Source of the DNA: Spirochaetia bacterium
GTDB lineage: Bacteria; Spirochaetota; Spirochaetia; Treponematales; Breznakiellaceae
Assembly: GCA_026002045.1 (NCBI GenBank)
Contig: BOAV01000020.1
Coordinates: 1 to 34,237, forward strand
Reading direction: 5' to 3'
DNA length: 34,237 nucleotides
Part shown: positions 21,689 to 29,540 of the stretch, piece after piece
Numbering within the stretch: the first letter of the stretch is position 1
Layout: the number at the start of each line of letters is the position of its first letter
Translations under genes and position numbers: made by a program
Notes under the pieces: generated by a model
Told to the model about the DNA's origin: nothing
What the model saw: the letters and a program-made list of their open reading frames with translations, nothing else
The model's database searches: none

Positions 21689-23696
21689 GGAAGGTCCTGT
21701 AGTTGAAGATGATGACTGCTGCCCGGCCTGCGCGGCGGCTCGCGGCCATAAAGCCGCCGCCTGTAGCTGCTGTGATGATGACGATGATGAGCATAGCGAA
21801 GGCCGCAGCGTCCGCATCGGCTCATATAGTCTGCCCGTGAGGCGGCTGGCGGTTTTTGGCTCGGCGTTGGGACTCTGGATCATAGGATTCCTTCTGATGA
21901 AGATCGGCCCGGCGACAGGATTTCTGCGTTTTTTGCCCCTTGTTCCCTTGGCTGCGTCTTATGCTCTGGCGGGATTACCCGTCTTGCGGCATGCCTTCCG
22001 CAATATCAGGCGGGGGCGGGCGCTGGATGAAAATTTTCTTATGTCCATCGCCACCATTGGGGCCTTTGCCATCGGCGAATGGGAGGAGGCCGTGGGGGTC
22101 ATGATCTTCTATATGATAGGGGAGATGATTCAGGAGGCCGCGGTTGACCGTTCCCGCTCGTCCATCAATGCGCTTCTGGCGCTCAAGCCCGATACCGCAC
22201 GGGTGCAAACCGGGAGCGAATGGGTGGAGAGCCCCGCCGGTACGGTCAGTCCCGGTACGCTGGTGCTGGTCCGCCCCGGCGAACGGATACCCCTGGACGG
22301 CATCGTGGTCGAAGGCTCAGGCTCGGTGGACGCTTCCATGCTCACCGGCGAGTCCCGGCCGGTCCCGGTAGCCCCCGATGCGGAGGTACGCTCCGGCACT
22401 TTGTCGCTGGACGGCGTACTGGTGATACGGACCACCGCGACCGCAGAAAATTCCTCTGCCGCAAAAATCATCGCACTGGTAGAATCCGCCACGGAGGCCA
22501 AGGCCAGGCCGGAGCGGTTCATCACCACCTTTGCCCGCTGGTACACGCCAGTCGTAGTGGGAGCCGCAGCGCTTCTTGCGATCCTTCCCCCGCTGATTAT
22601 ACCGGGCGCGCATTTTGCCGAATGGCTCTACCGGGCGCTCATATTGCTGGTCATTTCCTGCCCCTGCGCCCTGGTGGTCAGTGTGCCCCTGGGCTACTTT
22701 GCGGGGATCGGCGGTATGTCCCGCCGGGGGATCATGGTGAAAGGCGCGGTCCATCTGGATACCCTCAACAAAACCCGCTTTGTGGCCTTTGACAAAACCG
22801 GCACCCTCACCCAGGGCAACTTTTCCCTTGCGGCCCTGGAAAGCGCTGCCGGTATCGATGATGAGGTCCTGCTGGAAACGGCGGTTCTGGCGGAGGGTGA
22901 ATCGAATCATCCCATTGCAAAAGCAATTCGCGATTATGGAAACAGTAATAGTGTTACTGCTGAAAAAAACAGTAATACTGCGTATCGGGAGATCGCAGGC
23001 AAGGGGATTGAACTGAATTACGGGGGAGAAGTCATCCTCGCGGGAAACCGGGGGCTGCTGGAATCCCAGGGTGTTCTCATCGGTGGAGATGCGGGGGCCG
23101 ATACCGCCCACACTGCGGTGTATATTGCCCGTGGCGGCAAATACTATGGGCGCATCCTCATCGGGGACACGATCAAGGAAGGGGCCGCCGAGGCGATAAA
23201 AAATCTTGCAGAACTGGGGATCGAAAAGACCTTGATGTTTACCGGGGACGCCCGCCTTACCGCCATGGAAACTGCGGCTCATCTGGGCATCCCGTCCGAT
23301 CAGGTGGCGGCGGAACTGCTCCCGGCGGATAAACTTGTGGAAGTGGAAAATCTGACCCGCTCCGGCATCACGGTCTTTGTGGGGGACGGCATTAACGACG
23401 CCCCGGTGCTGGCCCGTTCCGATGTGGGGATCGCCATGGGTTCCGGCTCGGATGCCGCGGTGGAGGCCGCCGATGTGATCATCATGACCGACGATCCCCG
23501 GCGGGTAAGCGAAGCGATACATCGGGCCCACCGGACCCGGCGTATCGTCATGGAGAATGTGGCCTTTGCTTTGGGGGCCAAGGGGATCTTCATCGCCCTT
23601 GCGGTGCTGGGGCTCGCCAACATGTGGATCGCCCTTATCGCCGATGTGGGAGTCGCCCTGCTGGCGATCCTCAATTCAACACGGGCTTTAAGGTAG
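21675..23696 (+). CDS. Zn/Cd/Pb-type P1B ATPase (heavy-metal efflux)
   Basis: This 673-residue pump has the transmembrane CPC motif (Cys329-Pro-Cys331), the phosphorylated Asp373 in DKTGTLTQG, the SNHPIAKA nucleotide-domain motif and GDGINDAPVLARSDVGIAMG. Two helix pairs precede the A domain, which carries the TGES loop. Instead of a heavy-metal-associated domain the N-terminus is a 45-residue tail rich in Cys, Asp and His (DDDCCPACAAARGH, CSCCDDDDDEHSEG), likely a flexible metal-binding tail. The nucleotide-domain loop near residues 424-435 contains the oddity NSNSVTAEKNSNTAY, encoded by the AGTAATACT-type repeat. The start has AGGAG 10 bases before it. It exports Zn, Cd or Pb across the inner membrane and is under the preceding repressor. 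Confidence 0.94.
   Translation: MEMLKEGPVVEDDDCCPACAAARGHKAAACSCCDDDDDEHSEGRSVRIGSYSLPVRRLAVFGSALGLWIIGFLLMKIGPATGFLRFLPLVPLAASYALAGLPVLRHAFRNIRRGRALDENFLMSIATIGAFAIGEWEEAVGVMIFYMIGEMIQEAAVDRSRSSINALLALKPDTARVQTGSEWVESPAGTVSPGTLVLVRPGERIPLDGIVVEGSGSVDASMLTGESRPVPVAPDAEVRSGTLSLDGVLVIRTTATAENSSAAKIIALVESATEAKARPERFITTFARWYTPVVVGAAALLAILPPLIIPGAHFAEWLYRALILLVISCPCALVVSVPLGYFAGIGGMSRRGIMVKGAVHLDTLNKTRFVAFDKTGTLTQGNFSLAALESAAGIDDEVLLETAVLAEGESNHPIAKAIRDYGNSNSVTAEKNSNTAYREIAGKGIELNYGGEVILAGNRGLLESQGVLIGGDAGADTAHTAVYIARGGKYYGRILIGDTIKEGAAEAIKNLAELGIEKTLMFTGDARLTAMETAAHLGIPSDQVAAELLPADKLVEVENLTRSGITVFVGDGINDAPVLARSDVGIAMGSGSDAAVEAADVIIMTDDPRRVSEAIHRAHRTRRIVMENVAFALGAKGIFIALAVLGLANMWIALIADVGVALLAILNSTRALR
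23641..23695. repeat. 55-bp direct repeat, left copy (3' end of the ATPase gene)
   Basis: These 55 bases, covering the last 18 codons of the ATPase gene and part of its stop, recur at 24338-24392 with two mismatches. The two differences in the coding part are silent. The repeats bracket the toxin-antitoxin-like pair. Confidence 0.9.
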
Positions 23697-23714
23697 CGGT
23701 GCCAGAGGCTGATT

Positions 23715-23748
23715 AAAGAACGCAGTCTGAGAAGGCTGCGTTCTTTTT
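23715..23748 (+). terminator. intrinsic terminator after the ATPase gene
   Basis: AAAGAACGCAG (23715-23725) pairs with CTGCGTTCTTT (23736-23746) around a 10-base loop, with a T run at 23744-23748. It ends the regulator-ATPase transcript and lies between it and the convergent toxin-antitoxin-like genes. Confidence 0.85.
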
Positions 23749-23794
23749 ACTCCCTTTCGTCAATTTTTTCATTAGCTCTGAACATAAAAGTGGT

Positions 23795-23995
23795 TCACGC
23801 ATTTTGTATTTCGCGTAATAGTTGCGTTTGAATTTCCTCGCTCGGAACTGTGACAGTTGGAGATTTTCTGAATTTATCCGTTATAACTTTGTATGCCCCG
23901 CGATCTATTGCATCATAGACTTCCTCTACGATCTTCTCGGCGACTTCATCCGTAATCACTGTACCATCACTTAGTGTATAATTTTCATCTGCCAC
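23795..23995 (-). CDS. putative antitoxin, small acidic protein
   Basis: This 66-residue protein contains a TLSDGTVITDEVAEKIVEEVYDAIDRGAYKVI segment, a charged helix-rich chain. I do not recognise a named domain. It starts with GTG preceded by GGAGGTACGTC, and its first 11 bases overlap the end of the upstream gene. Overlapping small gene pairs of about 90 and 65 codons usually are toxin-antitoxin modules, here with the toxin-like gene first. Its place at the downstream end of an insertion between duplicated ATPase ends supports a mobile or plasmid-type origin. The antitoxin role is inference. Confidence 0.6.
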   Translation of the reverse strand: MADENYTLSDGTVITDEVAEKIVEEVYDAIDRGAYKVITDKFRKSPTVTVPSEEIQTQLLREIQNA

Positions 23996-24251
23996 GACGT
24001 ACCTCCATTACCAAATCAAGAATTTTCTGAGTGGCTTTCATAGCATGTATGACATACTCTTTTCCATCTTTTTTCAAAACCACGATAACCTCAAGATCCC
24101 TTAGTGCCCGATCAAAGCCAAAATACAGCACTTTCTCATCTGGTTCAACTTCCATCAAGATAACTTCTTCAGGATGCTCAATAACATAGATAATGTCTTC
24201 ATCCTTAATCCCGTGTTTATGAGCATGTTCTGTGATAATCAAATCACTCAA
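23985..24251 (-). CDS. toxin-like small protein (DUF4258/BrnT-like fold suspected)
   Basis: This 88-residue protein begins IITEHAHKHGIKDEDIIYVIEHPEEV, then LYFGFDRALRDLEVIVVLKKDGKEYVIHAMKATQKIL. The layout EHAxxHGIxxEDI, FGxDxxxRxLEV and VIHAMxA recurs in small RelE/BrnT-like or DUF4258-like proteins next to antitoxins. I recognise the style but not a specific family with certainty. The start is TTG behind AGGAGGT (24261-24267). The 3' end overlaps the next gene by 11 bases, giving a two-gene unit. Its action, if a toxin, would be intracellular. Confidence 0.65.
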   Translation of the reverse strand: MSDLIITEHAHKHGIKDEDIIYVIEHPEEVILMEVEPDEKVLYFGFDRALRDLEVIVVLKKDGKEYVIHAMKATQKILDLVMEVRRGR

Positions 24252-24337
24252 ATTCTCTTACCTCCTATATTAATTATTATATTAAATCGAACATCTGTCA
24301 ATGTATGCTCTTCAAAATCGGCTTGCTTTGGAAGCTA

Positions 24338-24392
24338 CCGATGTGGGAGTCGCCCTGCTGGCGATCCTCAATTCAACCCGGGCCTTAAGGTA
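24338..24392 (+). pseudogene. 55-bp stub of an ATPase 3' end (right copy of the direct repeat)
   Basis: This is a copy of 23641-23695 with 53 of 55 positions identical, and the stop is TAA rather than TAG. It would encode DVGVALLAILNSTRALR just as in the full gene, but there is no upstream coding part: sequence before 24338 does not match the ATPase. It is therefore the tail of a lost or displaced second ATPase gene, or an attachment-type duplication. Confidence 0.85.
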
Positions 24393-24501
24393 AGGGGGAG
24401 TATAATAGAGCGGATTTCTAAAAATCAACCATGTTTTTGAAATAATCCCATGTGACTCTTCATCAGAATTCCCTATGTTTTTGGTAAGGAGTACTGAAAG
24501 T

Positions 24502-25299
24502 ATGATGAAGAAAACAATGGTTATGACGCCGCTCAGTATTGGAGCGGTACGGGTTTACGATTTTGATGGCATAGGGCTTCACGCCTATGAAACAAAGAAC
24601 CCTTTTGCGGATGAATGTTATCTTTTTGAAACAGGGCGGGAGCTTATCGGCCTGGAAGCGCCCCTGTTCCGGGACAATCTGGCGGAATTTGCGGATTATA
24701 TACGATCCCTGCACAAGCCCCTGAACCATTTGATCATGGCCTATCACCCCGGCGGTGGCAATGCCTTTACCGGCAGCCGGGTATACGCCACCGAAGCTGC
24801 AAAGAAGTCGATGGGCGAAGGGGGGTCCATAAAGGCGATGCTCGATAATTTCGCAGGGGGCTTTGGGGACAAACTGAACACGGAAATTCCTGCGGTAACG
24901 GATACCATCAAGGCCGGTAAAGTGACCATCGGTGGTATTGAGTTTATCGTAAAGGACACGAAGGAAAGTTTTGATCTTGAAATACCCGCCATCAATGTGG
25001 TGTATACCCATATGGTAGGCCACAAGGCTCATAACATTCTGGAAAGCCCAGAACACATTGACGCCATGATAGGGCAGATGAAGGACTATGAAAGGCAAAA
25101 ACCCAGCCTTATCCTTACTACCCATGATGTCCCCGTGACGGCAGAAATTGTGGCGGAAAAACTAAGCTACCTCCAAAAGGTAAAGGAACTGGCCGCAAAA
25201 TCCAAAGACAAGGCTTCCTTTATTGCGGGGGTAAAGGCCGCTTTCCCGGACTACGCCGGAGAACACTTCCTTGAGAGGAGCGCCGGGGCGCTGTTTTAA
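24502..25299 (+). CDS. metallo-beta-lactamase-fold-like protein lacking the metal motif
   Basis: This 265-residue protein has the general layout of MBL-fold proteins: an initial beta region with CYLFETGRELIGLEAPLF, the strand-loop LIMAYHPGGGNAF where active enzymes have HxHxDH, then IGGIEFIVKDT and a later ILTTHDVPVTAEIV segment. The missing HxHxDH suggests a non-catalytic or altered-metal member. Function unknown. Two ATGs stand together at 24502 and 24505 behind AAGGAG; earlier in-frame Met codons overlap that ribosome site and are rejected. It is a monocistronic gene, followed by a stem-loop at 25336-25375. Confidence 0.62.
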   Translation: MMKKTMVMTPLSIGAVRVYDFDGIGLHAYETKNPFADECYLFETGRELIGLEAPLFRDNLAEFADYIRSLHKPLNHLIMAYHPGGGNAFTGSRVYATEAAKKSMGEGGSIKAMLDNFAGGFGDKLNTEIPAVTDTIKAGKVTIGGIEFIVKDTKESFDLEIPAINVVYTHMVGHKAHNILESPEHIDAMIGQMKDYERQKPSLILTTHDVPVTAEIVAEKLSYLQKVKELAAKSKDKASFIAGVKAAFPDYAGEHFLERSAGALF

Positions 25300-25318
25300 C
25301 GCAAGATGCTTTAGCCAA

Positions 25319-25332
25319 GCGTCTTTAGACGC
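25319..25332. repeat. short hairpin GCGTCT-TT-AGACGC
   Basis: GCGTCT (25319-25324) pairs with AGACGC (25327-25332) around TT, 19 bases after the MBL-like gene. A second hairpin of the same design, CGGACT-TT-AGTCCG, occurs at 25432-25445 inside the small minus-strand gene. They may form part of the 3' end structure. Confidence 0.35.
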
Positions 25333-25335
25333 ACG

Positions 25336-25375
25336 GCAGCGTTGGGGGATAAGCTAATCTATTGCCCAACGCTGC
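25336..25375. terminator. stem-loop after the MBL-like gene
   Basis: GCAGCGTTGGG (25336-25346) pairs perfectly with CCCAACGCTGC (25365-25375) around an 18-base loop, followed by TGTTT. It lies between the convergent MBL-like gene and the small minus-strand gene. The T run is poor, so it is a probable rather than certain terminator. Confidence 0.6.
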
Positions 25376-25423
25376 TGTTTAAGGTCCTGTATCGCCAAAG
25401 CATAAGCGCCAACCAGTATGAAT

Positions 25424-25627
25424 TTAACCTTCGGACTTTAGTCCGCTTCTTCGCACAATGCGGACAACATTTCTTTGTAATCGTTGTTTAACATCATAAC
25501 CTCCCAGTGCGGCAACTTCCGCAGTCAATGGCCAAACAAGGCCAAGAAGCTCTGCCGGTGTCCCTTTTAAAGGTTTATCAACTTCCTGCAATGACTTTTT
25601 TGTCAAAGTAATATGTTTTTTTATCAT
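25424..25627 (-). CDS. small hypothetical protein
   Basis: This 67-residue basic protein has a KKSLQEVDKPLKGTPAELLGLVWPLTAEVAALGGYDVKQRLQRNV core that looks like a compact helical domain. I recall similar short proteins (KPLKGTPEELLxLVWPLTxEVAAL) in other bacteria beside small unknown genes, but cannot name a function. The start ATG has GAAGGGA before it. It is alone on the minus strand, convergent to the MBL-like gene and divergent from the UroD-like gene. Confidence 0.55.
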   Translation of the reverse strand: MIKKHITLTKKSLQEVDKPLKGTPAELLGLVWPLTAEVAALGGYDVKQRLQRNVVRIVRRSGLKSEG

Positions 25628-25716
25628 TATGCTATTCCCTTCATTACCTAAATAATACCCCGATTTCGGGTGTTGTCAAGGAAGCCGCCATCCTATAACA
25701 TGGGATAGGAGCATCT

Positions 25717-26733
25717 ATGAAAAAGCGTGAATTGGTATTGCGGACTTTTCACAACGAACCAACGGAGCGGGTTCCGGTGGGGTTCTGGTTTCATTTTTTG
25801 AAGGATGAACTGGAGGATGCTTTTAAAAAAGATGGCAGCATCGATCCGCAGATCCTTGACACGAACCTTGCGGGACATGAGAAATTCTACCGGGCCTTTC
25901 AGCCGGATTTTCTCAAAATCATGACCGATGGTTTTTTCATCTATCCCAATGAAACTTTTGCCAGGGCAAAACGGGCGGGGGATCTGCGGAAGGTTAAACC
26001 CATCGGGGCGGATCATCCCTGGATACGCAAGCAGATTGAATTCGCAAAAACCATGACCGCCCGGTATGGCGCGGAGGTTCTCTGTTTCTACAATATATTT
26101 GCCCCGGCGACCTATTTCAAATGGGGCAGGCATGATCTTCCCGGTTCACCGGACCGCGACCTTGCGGATTTTATCGAAGAGGATCGGGAAGCGGTTGTTC
26201 ATGCCCTTAGTATCGTTGCGGAGGATATCGCGGCCCTGGCCCGTGGGGTGATTGAGGAAGGGGGCGTAGACGGCATCTACTACAGCGCCCAGGACCTTGC
26301 GGATGTGCGGGCGGACGCGGCGCTTCACCGGGACTGCATTGCCCCAAGCGACATTGCCGTGCTTGAGGGGGCCAATGCCGCGGCAGAGCTTAACATCCTG
26401 CACGTTTGCGGCTATGAGGGGCACAAGAACGATCTTTCCCATTACACGTCCTACCCCGCCCAGATCATTAACTGGGCTGTGGCGGTGGACGGGGTTTCCC
26501 TGGGGGCCGGGAAAAAGCTCTTCGGCGGAAAGCCCGTGATCGGCGGCTTTGACAGTACGGTGAAGGGTGTTCTCTACCAGGGCGGCAGGGAAGCGATTGA
26601 AGCTGAAACGGACCGGCTCCTCAAAGAGACGGGAACTTTAGGCGTCGCCCTGGGGGCGGACTGTACGATCCCCCGTGACATCGATCTGCAGCACCTTGCA
26701 TGGGTCCGGGATCGGGCGGCAGCTTACCGTTAA
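25717..26733 (+). CDS. uroporphyrinogen decarboxylase-family protein
   Basis: This 338-residue protein has the UroD/MtaA-type TIM-barrel pattern: an N-terminal RERVPVGFW-like stretch (EPTERVPVGFWFHF near residue 15), LHVCGYEGH in the middle, GVSLGAGKKLFGGKPVIGGFD and a C-terminal ALGADCTIPRDID. True UroD makes coproporphyrinogen III from uroporphyrinogen III. Relatives without heme neighbours are often cobalamin- or corrinoid-linked methyltransferase subunits (MtaA/CmuA-like), and no heme gene is nearby, so the latter is more likely. The ribosome site ATAGGAG may be partly hidden in a small hairpin (TCCTAT...ATAGGA). It precedes the Fe(III)-type ABC unit, but a promoter separates them. Confidence 0.82.
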   Translation: MKKRELVLRTFHNEPTERVPVGFWFHFLKDELEDAFKKDGSIDPQILDTNLAGHEKFYRAFQPDFLKIMTDGFFIYPNETFARAKRAGDLRKVKPIGADHPWIRKQIEFAKTMTARYGAEVLCFYNIFAPATYFKWGRHDLPGSPDRDLADFIEEDREAVVHALSIVAEDIAALARGVIEEGGVDGIYYSAQDLADVRADAALHRDCIAPSDIAVLEGANAAAELNILHVCGYEGHKNDLSHYTSYPAQIINWAVAVDGVSLGAGKKLFGGKPVIGGFDSTVKGVLYQGGREAIEAETDRLLKETGTLGVALGADCTIPRDIDLQHLAWVRDRAAAYR

Positions 26734-26767
26734 GATTGAATAATTCCTATTAATCCGCTGGGAATAC

Positions 26768-26796
26768 TTGACATGATTTTCATATTCGGTTATTAT
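26768..26796 (+). promoter_or_regulatory. strong promoter for the Fe(III)-type ABC operon
   Basis: TTGACA (26768-26773) is spaced 17 bases from TATTAT (26791-26796), near the sigma-70 consensus. The expected start near 26803 gives a leader of about 35 bases carrying AAGGAG. No Fur-box-like palindrome was recognised, so iron control is open. Confidence 0.78.
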
Positions 26797-26837
26797 ATAA
26801 GATAAGAAACTCTCAAAAAATTTTAAGGAGATGTAAC

Positions 26838-27884
26838 ATGTTAGGATCAAAAAAACTTTTTTTCGCGGTATTGGTGTTTTTCGCGGTTTCCGGCATTTGG
26901 GCGTCCCCTCAAAAGGATACCGCTCAACCGGCGGCAGGCAGCGCGGAACCCGCAACCAACGAGCTCTTAATCTATTCGATCATCAACGAGGATCACATTA
27001 AGGCCCTGTCTGAGCTTTTTACCCGGCAGACCGGCGTTAAGGTACAATATTTCCGGGCCGCCACGGGTGAACTGGTAAATCGCGTAAAGGCCGAGCAGAA
27101 CAATCCCCAGGCGGACATCCTGATCGGCGGCGATTCCGCTAACCATGTTTCCCTGGCTGAGGCCGGGGCGCTTTTGGCTTATACCTCAAAGGCGGTTCCC
27201 GCAGTACCCGCGTTTACACGGGCCGCGGACGGAGCCTGGACGGGCTTCTGCGTACTCACCCTGGGCATCGGCATCAACGAACAGCGCTTCAAGGAAAAGT
27301 ACCCCGGAAAGGCCTATCCCCAAACCTGGGATGAATTAAATGATCCCGCCTACAAGGGCGAGTTGATCTTTACCGATCCCGCAGCCTCGTCAACGGGCTA
27401 CCTTTTCCTCCAGAGCCAGCTCCAGCGTTTTGGGGATGATCGGGGCTGGGACTACTTTAAACGGCTTACCCCCCTTGCGGCCCAGCTTCCCGCCAGCGGC
27501 GGCGCGCCTCCCCGGTTGATCGGTACCGGTGAAGCTATCGTGGCGGTGTCCTATGTACACGCCCTGCAGCAGTATGTGGCCCAGGGTTATCCGGTCAAGA
27601 TCATTGTTCCCCCAAAAACGGTGGCCTCCTTTGACGCCATATCGATCGTTAAGGGCGGCCCAAATGTGGTGAACGCCCGGCGCTTCGTGGATTTCATCCT
27701 TTCAAAGGAGGCCCAGGAACTGTTCGCGTCCCTTTCCTACACCATTCCGGTGAATCCCGAGGCGAAGCCCCTGGAAGGGGCCATTTCGATTGACAAACTC
27801 GATGTGCTTGACTACGATTTTGATCTGGCCGGATCGCAGCGGGATGCGGCCCTTGCCCGTTGGCAAAACGAGGTTTTAAAGTAA
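26838..27884 (+). CDS. Fe(III)-type ABC transporter substrate-binding protein
   Basis: This 348-residue protein has a Sec signal peptide (cleavage near residue 22) and a periplasmic class-II binding fold: LLIYSIINEDHIKALSELFTRQTGVKVQYFRAATGELVNRVKAE, then PQADILIGGDSANHVSLAEAG. This matches the FbpA/AfuA/FutA line, known for ferric iron but also for sulfate, thiamine or phosphonate relatives. Near the start of the mature chain there is a low-complexity Ala/Pro/Thr region. The ligand-binding tyrosines of FbpA cannot be verified without alignment, so ferric specificity is a family inference. Co-transcribed with permease and ATPase. Confidence 0.86.
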   Translation: MLGSKKLFFAVLVFFAVSGIWASPQKDTAQPAAGSAEPATNELLIYSIINEDHIKALSELFTRQTGVKVQYFRAATGELVNRVKAEQNNPQADILIGGDSANHVSLAEAGALLAYTSKAVPAVPAFTRAADGAWTGFCVLTLGIGINEQRFKEKYPGKAYPQTWDELNDPAYKGELIFTDPAASSTGYLFLQSQLQRFGDDRGWDYFKRLTPLAAQLPASGGAPPRLIGTGEAIVAVSYVHALQQYVAQGYPVKIIVPPKTVASFDAISIVKGGPNVVNARRFVDFILSKEAQELFASLSYTIPVNPEAKPLEGAISIDKLDVLDYDFDLAGSQRDAALARWQNEVLK

Positions 27885-27899
27885 AGAAAGGGGCGCCTT

Positions 27900-29531
27900 A
27901 TTAGTAGTAAAACTGTAGGCAGAGAATCCGGCTCGGTACAAATACTGTGGGCGCTGAGCCTGGGCTTTCTGCTGCTGTTCATCGTATATCCGCTGGTACG
28001 GGTTTTGTCGGCGGCGGATACGGACAGCTGGCGGAAGGTGCTTGCCTCCTCCCGGTGGCTAAACGCATCGGTCCATACTTTGACCCTGGCGGTGCTGTCC
28101 ACCTTCTTTTCGGTGCTGACCGGTTTCATCTATGCCTATGCGGTGGTCCGCGGGGGCATCCCCTTTGTGAAATTTTTTTCCTTCATACCGATTCTCCATT
28201 TGGTGACGCCCCCCTTTGTCGGTGGGCTTTCGTTTATCCTGCTCTTTGGCCGGCAGGGGCTTTTTACCAAGGGACTCTTTCACGCCGACATTTCCCTCTA
28301 CGGGCTCCCCGGGCTCCTCATCGCACAGACCCTCTGTTTTTTCCCCATCGCCTTTATGATCATCAAGGGGGCTTTTGAGGGGATCAACCCCTCCCTGGAA
28401 TACGCCGCCCGTGACGCCGGGGCGGGGCGTTTCCGCGTTTTCAGAACCATCACCCTGCCCCTTGCCTTGCCGGGGATCGTGTCGGCCCTGCTCTTTATCG
28501 CCATTTCCGTGCTGAGCGATTTCGGGAACCCCATGCTGATTGGCGGCCGCTACAATGTGCTGGCGGTGGAACTCTACACCCAGCTTACCGGCTGGACCAA
28601 CGCCGGGACCAGCGCGGTTCTTGGGATCATTCTGCTCATTCCCGCATTTATTCTGTTTGTGCTCCAGCGTATTGTGCTGAACAAAAACGGTCTGCGTCTT
28701 GCCACCATCGGTTCCCGCAGTTCATCTCTGGACATGAGCCTGCCCTCAATGCCGGTGCGGATTCTGCTTTTCATCTTTTGCGGCCTCATCGCTTTTGTTG
28801 TGGCGGCCCAGTTTTTCGCGGTAATAGCCGGGGCTTTTTCCCGTATCTGGGGTGTGGATCCCGGTTTTACTGTTAACCATTTAAAGGCGGCCTTCAATTA
28901 TAAAAGCGAGTTATTGAATACGTTGATCTTCGCCCTCCTCGCCGCCGCGGGAACCGCCGCGTTCGCAGCATTACTGTCGTTCTTTGTACTGCGCACCGAG
29001 CTTCCTTTCCGAAAAACCGTTGATTCCGTGGCGATGGTCCCCGCGGCAATCCCCGGCTCCCTCATCGGCCTTGCCTTCGTGCTGGCCTTTAATGGCAGAG
29101 TTTTACACTTAACAGGCACAAGACTCATCATCGTTCTGGTGATGATCGTCTGCGATCTTCCGGCTGCCTACCGTATCCTCTTATCATCCCTGATGCGGAT
29201 ACGCAGTACCCTTGACGACAGCGCCCGTGCTTTGGGGGCCTCCCGTTTGCGGCTTTTTTTTACGGTGATCTGCCCCCTCACCGCACGGGGAATCGTGTCC
29301 GCCTTTGTGTTCACCTTTGTGCGGGCCTCCGGCACTTTGAGCGCCGTGATTTTCCTCATGACCTTTACCACCAAACTCACCTCCGTAGTAATACTAAACC
29401 TTGCGGCTCAGGGGGATTGGGGACGTTCTGCGGCGCTGGCATTAATTTTGACCGCCGCCATATTTGTCTCCCTTGGGACGCTGCGTCTGGCAGCGGGCAA
29501 ACAGTTCTTTCAGGAAATTTGGGAACGATAG
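27900..29531 (+). CDS. ABC transporter permease, fused FbpB type (probable ATT start)
   Basis: The open frame continues directly after the binding-protein stop and has no ATG, GTG or TTG before a TTG at 28005. Starting there would cut off the first membrane helix (ILWALSLGFLLLFIVYPLVRVL, encoded at about 27934-28004). An ATT at 27900 stands 6 bases behind AAAGGGG and gives 543 residues with about 12 helices, as in fused FbpB permeases with two internal EAA-type loops (EYAARDAGAGRFRVF and DDSARALGASRLRLFF). The role is the membrane channel for the binding protein's substrate. A rare start codon or a sequencing error near 27900 are both possible. Confidence 0.85.
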   Translation: MSSKTVGRESGSVQILWALSLGFLLLFIVYPLVRVLSAADTDSWRKVLASSRWLNASVHTLTLAVLSTFFSVLTGFIYAYAVVRGGIPFVKFFSFIPILHLVTPPFVGGLSFILLFGRQGLFTKGLFHADISLYGLPGLLIAQTLCFFPIAFMIIKGAFEGINPSLEYAARDAGAGRFRVFRTITLPLALPGIVSALLFIAISVLSDFGNPMLIGGRYNVLAVELYTQLTGWTNAGTSAVLGIILLIPAFILFVLQRIVLNKNGLRLATIGSRSSSLDMSLPSMPVRILLFIFCGLIAFVVAAQFFAVIAGAFSRIWGVDPGFTVNHLKAAFNYKSELLNTLIFALLAAAGTAAFAALLSFFVLRTELPFRKTVDSVAMVPAAIPGSLIGLAFVLAFNGRVLHLTGTRLIIVLVMIVCDLPAAYRILLSSLMRIRSTLDDSARALGASRLRLFFTVICPLTARGIVSAFVFTFVRASGTLSAVIFLMTFTTKLTSVVILNLAAQGDWGRSAALALILTAAIFVSLGTLRLAAGKQFFQEIWER

Positions 29532-29540
29532 GGGTAAAGC

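Noticed and set aside
22317..23531. 404-codon minus-strand frame opposite the metal ATPase
   Set aside because: The ATPase motifs are complete on the plus strand, and the antisense product resembles nothing.
25432..25445. Mobile-element end signalled by the CGGACT-TT-AGTCCG hairpin
   Set aside because: There is no transposase, target duplication or matching partner end; it lies within a small gene and may be chance.
28005..28007. TTG at 28005 as permease start
   Set aside because: It removes the first membrane helix encoded just upstream and has no good ribosome site.
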